Of a DNA stretch of 64,000 bases, positions 62,301 through 64,000 are shown piece by piece. Every line of letters starts with the position of its first letter. The stretch's first letter is position 1. A model generated the notes under the pieces. It ran no database searches, was not told where the DNA came from, and worked only from the letters and a program-made list of their open reading frames with translations. The stretch comes from Streptomyces cinnamoneus (GTDB lineage: Bacteria > Actinomycetota > Actinomycetes > Streptomycetales > Streptomycetaceae): contig NZ_PKFQ01000001.1 of assembly GCF_002939475.1 (NCBI RefSeq), positions 6,399,511-6,463,510 of the forward strand, in the 5' to 3' direction. The position numbers and the translations under genes are program-made.

Positions 62301-64000
62301 CTGCGAGGAGTTGCTGCTGGGGTTGTTGTCGGGAGCGGCGTTGGTGGTGGTGCCCTCTGATCGGCGGGTGGGGGCGGAGCTTGCTGGTTTCTTGCGGGAT
62401 GAGGGGGTGACGCATGCGACGTTGCCGACGGCGGTAGTGGCGTCGATTCCCCCGGGCGAGGTGCTGCCGGAAGGGTTTGTGCTGGACATCGGGGGTGAGG
62501 CGTGTCCGCCGGAGTTGGTGGAGCGGTGCACGGCTGATGGCCGGGTCATGTTCAACAGCTACGGACCCACGGAAACCACCGTCAACGCCACCTCCTGGTC
62601 CTGCCGTCCGGACCTGGTGGATGGTGATGCCGTTCCCATTGGTCGGCCGATCGCCAACAACCGGGTGTATGTGCTGGACGGCTCGTTGCATCCCGTGCCG
62701 CCGGGTGTGGTGGGTGAGTTGTATGTGACGGGCTCGGGTCTGGCGCGGGGCTATCTGGGCCGTCCGGGGCTGACGGGTGAGCGGTTCGTGGCGTGTCCGT
62801 TTGAGCCGGGTGAGCGGATGTATCGCACGGGGGACCGGGTGCGGTGGACGGTGGACGGGCAGCTGGTGTTCGCCGGGCGTGCGGATGATCAGGTGAAGAT
62901 CCGCGGGTTCCGCATCGAACCGGGCGAAGCCGAGATCGTGCTCGGCGCGCACGCTGGTGTGGCGCAGGCGGCCGTGGCGGTGCGCGAGGACACTCCCGGC
63001 GACAAGCGCCTGGTCGCCTACCTCGTGCCGTCGGATCACGGCACTGAGGACCTTGTCGACTCGGTGCGTCGGCATGCCGGCGAGGGCTTGCCGTCGTACA
63101 TGGTGCCGGCCGCCTTCGTGGTACTGGACGCGCTTCCCCTGACCGTCAACGGCAAGCTCGACCGCAAGGCGTTGCCCGCGCCGGACTACGCGGGGGCGAT
63201 GGGTTCCACGGGGCGTGCGCCTGGCAGCGTGCGGGAGGAACTGCTCTGCCATGCCTTCGCCGAGGTGCTCGGCCTGCCGGTCGTCGGTGTCGATGACGAC
63301 TTCTTCGCCCTCGGTGGGCATTCCCTGTCAGCGGTGCGCTTGGTGAGCCGGATGCGCAGCGTGCTCGGGGCGGAGATTCCGCTGCGGACGCTGTTCGAGC
63401 ATCCGACGCCGGCAGCCCTGGCCGCCCTCCTGGAGCAGGCCGCCCCGGGCCGCGTGGCGCTGAGTGCGCACGAGCAGCGACCGGAGCGGGTGCCGTTGTC
63501 GTTCGCGCAGCGCCGGTTGTGGTTCCTCGCGCAGCTTGAAGGACCGAGCGCGACCTACAACATTCCACTGGCTCTACGGATGCGCGGTGAGCTGGACCGG
63601 GACGCGCTGACCGCGGCCCTGCAGGACGTGGTGGGCCGCCACGAGGCACTGCGCACGGTCTTCCCGATCGCGGACGGCGAGCCGTACCAGCGGGTGCTGT
63701 CGGCCGATGAAGCCGCATTCGCGCTGTCGGTGCGGGACGTGGCTGCCGAGGATCTGGCGGACGAGGTGACGCGGGCGATCACGTACGCCTTCGACTTCTC
63801 TGCGGAGGTTCCGGTGCGGGCGTGGTTGTTCGCGGTGGCGCCGGATGAGCATGTGCTGGTGCTGGTGTTGCACCACATCGCTGGTGACGGCTGGTCGATG
63901 GGGCCGTTGGCGCGGGATGTGTCGGTGGCGTACGCGGCGCGGTGTGCTGGTGGCGAGCCTGGGTGGTCGGCGTTGCCGGTGCAGTACGCGGATTACGCGC
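50350..64000 (+). CDS. NRPS 2 (3' truncated by window): C-A(Hpg)-T-C-A(X)-T-C-A(Thr)-T-C-A(X)-T-C...
   Basis: 4,550 codons visible, no stop before the window end. Module 3: LCL-type C (SFAQRRLW at residue 5, HHIAGDG 174), A with Y664 P-loop and code D-A-Y-H-L-G-L-L-C (Hpg), T Ser1057. Module 4: C with LQEGIFFHHL and HHIMQDH 1276, A (Y1752) code D-M-E-T-D-G-S-V-N, T Ser2139. Module 5: C (2357), A (Y2843) D-F-W-N-V-G-M-V-H (Thr), T Ser3246. Module 6: C (3465), A (Y3937) same code as module 4, T Ser4325. Module 7 begins with an LCL-type C (HHIAGDG 4508). No epimerisation domain; the modules 4-6 C domains look dual-type. GGGGAG precedes the ATG. Confidence 0.93.
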   Translation, partial: MASPMSFAQRRLWFQGRIEGPSATYNIPMIVRLTGEGLDSAALGAALRDVIGRHEVLRTVFPEADGEPQQRVVELDDLPWELAVVRVAAEEGGPARAGQRLAAWDDLPWHQQVLDLPMVEPADELPGAEVPAEDLAGAVARAASYVFDLTTEIPIRAWLFEAAPKEHVLVVVMHHIAGDGWSSGPFARDLARAYAARCAGDEPRWPSPLPVQYADYALWQRELLGDETDPTSVLARQIAHWREELAGAPEGLELPVDRPRPVQASYRGHMVGFSVPADVHRALSSLARERRATLFMVLQAGLTVMLSKAGAGDDIPIGAAVAGRTDEALGDLVGCFVNTLVMRNDLTGDPTFTELLDRVRGTTVRALAHQDVPFEKLVEALAPSRLPARHPLFQVALSLLDVGPAVELPGLRSDALSIGRPGAKFDLEVMIGEVFDAEGAPAGLRGGLTVSADLFDMGAAERFASWFVRVLTAVSADPGVRVSEVEVLSSAERGVLLGGWGGGGVVSVPDVSVPELFGVWVGRAPGAVAVVCGDVSLMYGELGDRVSRLARCLVAAGVGSESRVAVLMERSVDVVVVLLAVLRAGGVYVPLDVAWPVGRMEEVVGDAGACVLVVDAGLVGHGLVGWARAGGVGVVSADAEMDVECDAGVLLPVVRAGQAAYVMYTSGSTGRPKGVVATHGDVVRLALDRCWGASGSMRVLFHAPHAFDASSYELWVPLLSGGTVVVAPPVAVDAGVLRRWVADFALTHVHVTAGLLRVLAERDPGCFVGVREVLTGGDVVPAGAVRRVLECCAGVVVRHLYGPTEVTLCATQWVVSDAAVVGDVVPMGRGLDNTRVLVLDGSLCLVPPGVVGELYVVGAGVARGYVGRPGLTAERFVACPFVSGERMYRTGDRVRWTADGQLVFAGRVDDQVKIRGFRVEPGEIEAVLGAHPQVGQATVVVREDAPGDKRLAAYVVPVDGVGDGELTDAVRTYVADRLPAYMVPATFTELATLPLTVNGKVDRSALPAPDFVATAAGTTGRAPANAQEELLCEAFAEVLGLPTVGVDDNFFTLGGHSLLAVSLVEWLRARGVSVSVQALFQTSTPAGLAAVAGHEWKAVPPNRIPEGAGEITPEMLPLVDLTEAEIARVVATVPGGAANVADVYPLAPLQEGIFFHHLMADQDSGDVYVLPFALAFDTRERLDGFLTALQWVVDRHDIYRTAIVWEGLREPVQVVARHVDLPVTEIVLDEEGPEPVDQLLQAAGSWMDLRCAPLLRMTVAAEAGADGRWLALLRLHHIMQDHTALDVLLGELRAFLTGDEEALPEPLPFREFVTQARLGVSREEHERYFAALLGDVTETTAPYGLLDVHGDGSASVRARMRVEDALAQRVREAARSWGVSPATVFHLAWARVLATVSGRDDVVFGTVLFGRMNAGAGADRIPGLFMNTLPVRVHVDGTGVGDALRSMRSLLAELVAHEHVPLTLVQAASGVSGGSPLFTSIFNYRYSPQAGPEPDDMDDMLEGVQTLYSREHTNFPVDVAVDVDTTGFTITVDAVPPADPTHVGELLHTCLESLITSLERDPGARFDAVGVLGGVERRRVLVEWNGSAVVGPAVTVPDLFAGQVARTPGAVAVVCGGREVSYGELDERANRLARLLIGRGVGPESVVGVVLGRSPELLVAILAVLKAGGAYLSVDAGLPVERIGFVLGDAAPVVVLTDQTSAGVVRAGGAVPVVVMDDPRVSGELLGLSGAPVGHEDRLGVLLAGHPAYVLYTSGSTGRPKGVVVSHGAFANLSLSHAKFGVGPGCRVAQFASVGFDMFCEELLLGLLSGAALVVVPSDRRVGAELAGFLRDEGVTHATLPTAVVASIPPGEVLPEGFVLDIGGEACPPELVERCTADGRVMFNSYGPTETTVNATSWPCHMGAVEPGVVPIGRPIANNRVYVLDGSLHPVPPGVVGELYVTGSGLARGYLGRPGLTGERFVACPFEPGERMYRTGDRVRWTVDGQLVFAGRTDDQVKIRGFRIEPGEVETVLGFHPHVGQLAVVVREDVPGDARLVGYVVPSGAGINDLGESVRDFAAERLPSYMVPAAFVVLDALPLTVNGKLDRKALPAPDFAAAVGGGRAPADAREELLCQGFAEVLGLPVVGVDDDFFSLGGHSLLAVSLVEWLRARGVSVSVRALFATPTPAGLAAVAGPGQVVVPPNRIPIGTSEIKPEMLPLVELTEAELARVVAAVPGGAANVADVYPLAPLQEGIFFHHLMGNGDGSDVYASPTVVQFDSRERLDAFLAAFQRVVERHDIYRTAIVWEGLREPVQVVARHVDLPVEEVVLDPEADAVTQLLSAGGSRMELGRAPLMTVCVAAEAGTSGRWLALLRVHHLVQDHTALDVLLGELRAFLSGTDDELPVPLPFREFVAQARSGGAREEHARYFAELLGDVEETTAPFGLLDVHGDGTGIAQGRLPVEDALAGRLREVARSLGVSPATVFHMAWARVLATVSGRDDVVFGTVLFGRMNAGAGADRVPGLFINTLPVRVRVKGQSVGEALAGMRGQLADLMVHEHAPLTVAQSASGLPGGTPLFTSLFNYRHTRPTPGAGDQVDGIRTVFSQDRTNYPLTVAVDDEGSGFVLVVDASTPVDPGLVCALTHTAVANLVTALEEAPDTCFATVGVLDPAERRRLVEGGDAPAAPGPEATVSAVATAPAVTIPELFAAQAARTPDAIAVTHGSAEVSYAQLDAQANRLARLLISRGVGPESFVAVVMDRSAELMVALLAVLKAGGAYVPLDPAYPAERIAFTIGDASPALVLAQAATAASVASAADAGAVPVVVVDAPETLGELAECDDTEPADVERRGALLPHHPMYVIYTSGSTGRPKGVVIPHANVVSLFRATADWFEYRAEDVWTWFHSVAFDFSVWELWGALLHGGRLVVVPFETSRSPVDFLDLLARERVTVLNQTPSAFYQLTQAEAATPGAGRDELALRRIVFGGEALDPARLAGWYDRPPGDTPLLVNMYGITETTVHVTHVPLGSDAPARSTTGSMIGRALAGLRVYVLDQALEPVPPGVAGEMYVSGTQLARGYAGRPGLTGERFVACPFEPGERMYRTGDRAWWTADGQLVFAGRADDQVQIRGFRIEPAEVRAVLAEHEGVEHAAVVVREDVPGDARLVGYVVPAGAGARGLGESVRGFAAERLPSYMVPSAVVVLDALPLTVNGKLDRKALPAPDFAAAVGGGRAPADAREELLCQGFAEVLGLPVVGVDDDFFSLGGHSLLAVSLVGWLRARGVSVSMRALFATPTPAGLAAVAGPGQVVVPPNRIPEGAGEVTPEMLPLVDLTEAEIAAVTASVPGGATNVADVYPLAPLQEGMFFHHLMAERGGGDVYVLPLALAFDTREHLDAFTFGLQRVVDRHDIYRTAIVWEGLREPVQVVARHVDLPVTEIVLDEEGPEPVDQLLHAAGSWMDLRCAPLLRMTVAAEPGADGRWLALLRIHHMVQDHTTLEVLLGELRAFLTGNEEALPEPLPFREFVAQARLGVSREEHERYFAALLGDVTETTAPYGLLDVHGDGTADVQAHLPVEDALAGRLREVARSLGVSPATVFHLAWARVLATVSGRDDVVFGTVLFGRMNGGAGADRVPGLFINTLPVRVRVGEQGVGEALAGMRGQLADLMVHEHAPLSLAQAASGVTGGRPLFTSLINYRYDRATSAADSGLEGVRALFSREHTNYPLDVAVDDDGTGFVITVDAVPSVDSAHVCAMLHAALGNLITSLERDPGARFDAVGVLGGVERRRVLVEWNESAVAGPAVTVPDLFAGQVARTPGAVAVVCGGREVSYGELDERANRLARLLIGRGVGPESVVGVVLGRSPELLVAILAVLKAGGAYLSVDAGLPVERVGFVLGDAAPVVVLTDQTSAGVVRAGGAVPVVVMDDPRVSGELLGLSGAPVGHEDRLGVLLAGHPAYVLYTSGSTGRPKGVVVSHGAFANLSLSHEKFGVGPGCRVAQFASVGFDMFCEELLLGLLSGAALVVVPSDRRVGAELAGFLRDEGVTHATLPTAVVASIPPGEVLPEGFVLDIGGEACPPELVERCTADGRVMFNSYGPTETTVNATSWSCRPDLVDGDAVPIGRPIANNRVYVLDGSLHPVPPGVVGELYVTGSGLARGYLGRPGLTGERFVACPFEPGERMYRTGDRVRWTVDGQLVFAGRADDQVKIRGFRIEPGEAEIVLGAHAGVAQAAVAVREDTPGDKRLVAYLVPSDHGTEDLVDSVRRHAGEGLPSYMVPAAFVVLDALPLTVNGKLDRKALPAPDYAGAMGSTGRAPGSVREELLCHAFAEVLGLPVVGVDDDFFALGGHSLSAVRLVSRMRSVLGAEIPLRTLFEHPTPAALAALLEQAAPGRVALSAHEQRPERVPLSFAQRRLWFLAQLEGPSATYNIPLALRMRGELDRDALTAALQDVVGRHEALRTVFPIADGEPYQRVLSADEAAFALSVRDVAAEDLADEVTRAITYAFDFSAEVPVRAWLFAVAPDEHVLVLVLHHIAGDGWSMGPLARDVSVAYAARCAGGEPGWSALPVQYADYA
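55012..56375 (+). repeat. Module 4 copy of a 1.36-kb intragenic repeat
   Basis: This block matches 61567-62930 at a constant offset of 6,555 bases with only scattered differences, except a 50-bp stretch at 56039-56085 that is unrelated. It spans the end of the C domain, the whole A core and the A8 region, so the two X modules share one A domain sequence. Confidence 0.9.
56611..56908 (+). repeat. Carrier-domain repeat, module 4 copy
   Basis: Nearly identical to 59932-60229 (module 5): the end of the A domain, the whole T domain and the linker up to CCGAACCGCATCCC. The matching part in module 3 is clearly diverged. Confidence 0.85.
59932..60229 (+). repeat. Carrier-domain repeat, module 5 copy
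   Basis: Partner of 56611-56908; the offset is 3,321 bases. A handful of substitutions, mostly in the segment GTGTCGGTTTCGATGCG. Confidence 0.85.
61567..62930 (+). repeat. Module 6 copy of the 1.36-kb intragenic repeat
   Basis: Partner of 55012-56375. The 50-bp divergent island is at 62594-62640 and encodes the loop right after the YGPTETTVNATSW motif. Confidence 0.9.

Noticed and set aside
61399..63321. A long minus-strand frame opposite module 6
   Set aside because: Same shadow effect; its Thr/His/Arg-rich composition has no family features.
43526..64000. Epimerisation domains in the NRPS proteins
   Set aside because: Every T domain is followed directly by a C-type domain with linker ITPEMLPL or an LCL start; no E-domain motifs were seen.

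Overview
The window is high-GC actinobacterial DNA, most likely from a Streptomyces chromosome. The signs are GC-rich third codon positions, many GTG starts, ATGA/GTGA stop-start overlaps, an AfsR-like regulator, a streptogrisin-type protease, a DUF1876 protein, a StrR-type regulator and rare TTA codons. No rRNA, tRNA, CRISPR array or insertion sequence was recognised. The left edge cuts an AfsR/SARP-family gene; the right edge cuts a giant NRPS gene.

1-16.6 kb is a mixed chromosomal flank. It holds an AfsR-like NB-ARC/TPR protein, a phosphotriesterase-like hydrolase divergent from a CGNR zinc-finger regulator over two matching 19-bp operators, a secreted serine protease, an XRE-type regulator divergent from an alcohol dehydrogenase, an ACP-ketosynthase-MMPL exporter operon read leftward, a Mut7-C protein, and a histidine kinase/response regulator pair whose kinase carries an extra C-terminal membrane-anchored domain.

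16.8-24.2 kb is a tightly overlapping five-gene operon: PaaK-like adenylating enzyme, MFS exporter, GNAT acetyltransferase, LuxE-like acyl-protein synthetase, and a LuxC-like acyl reductase fused to a second PaaK-like ligase. It looks like a carboxylic-acid-to-aldehyde system without luciferase, and I do not recognise its product. 24.3-29.1 kb carries an NTF2-like protein, a second two-component system, a small membrane protein and an ABC ATPase/permease pair.

29.3-64 kb is the left part of a lipopeptide gene cluster: an ABC exporter, a StrR-type activator (TTA codon next to the preferred start; perfect-architecture StrR palindrome inside the gene), an alpha/beta hydrolase, 4-hydroxyphenylglycine genes (HmaS and a fused Hmo-HpgT), dihydroxyphenylglycine genes (DpgA, DpgB), a CmlA-type diiron beta-hydroxylase, MbtH, a fatty-acyl-AMP ligase, a free ACP, a two-module NRPS and an NRPS with at least four modules plus a further C domain. 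Ten-residue codes read by hand give acyl-Asp-Asn-Hpg-X-Thr-X, where both X domains share one unusual code. Module split, residue order and condensation-domain types resemble the start of the ramoplanin/enduracidin assembly lines (from memory), but the two identical X modules and the Dpg genes set it apart. The NRPS shows strong signs of recent internal recombination: a 1.36-kb near-identical block in modules 4 and 6, a duplicated carrier domain, and A-domain cores with a different codon style.
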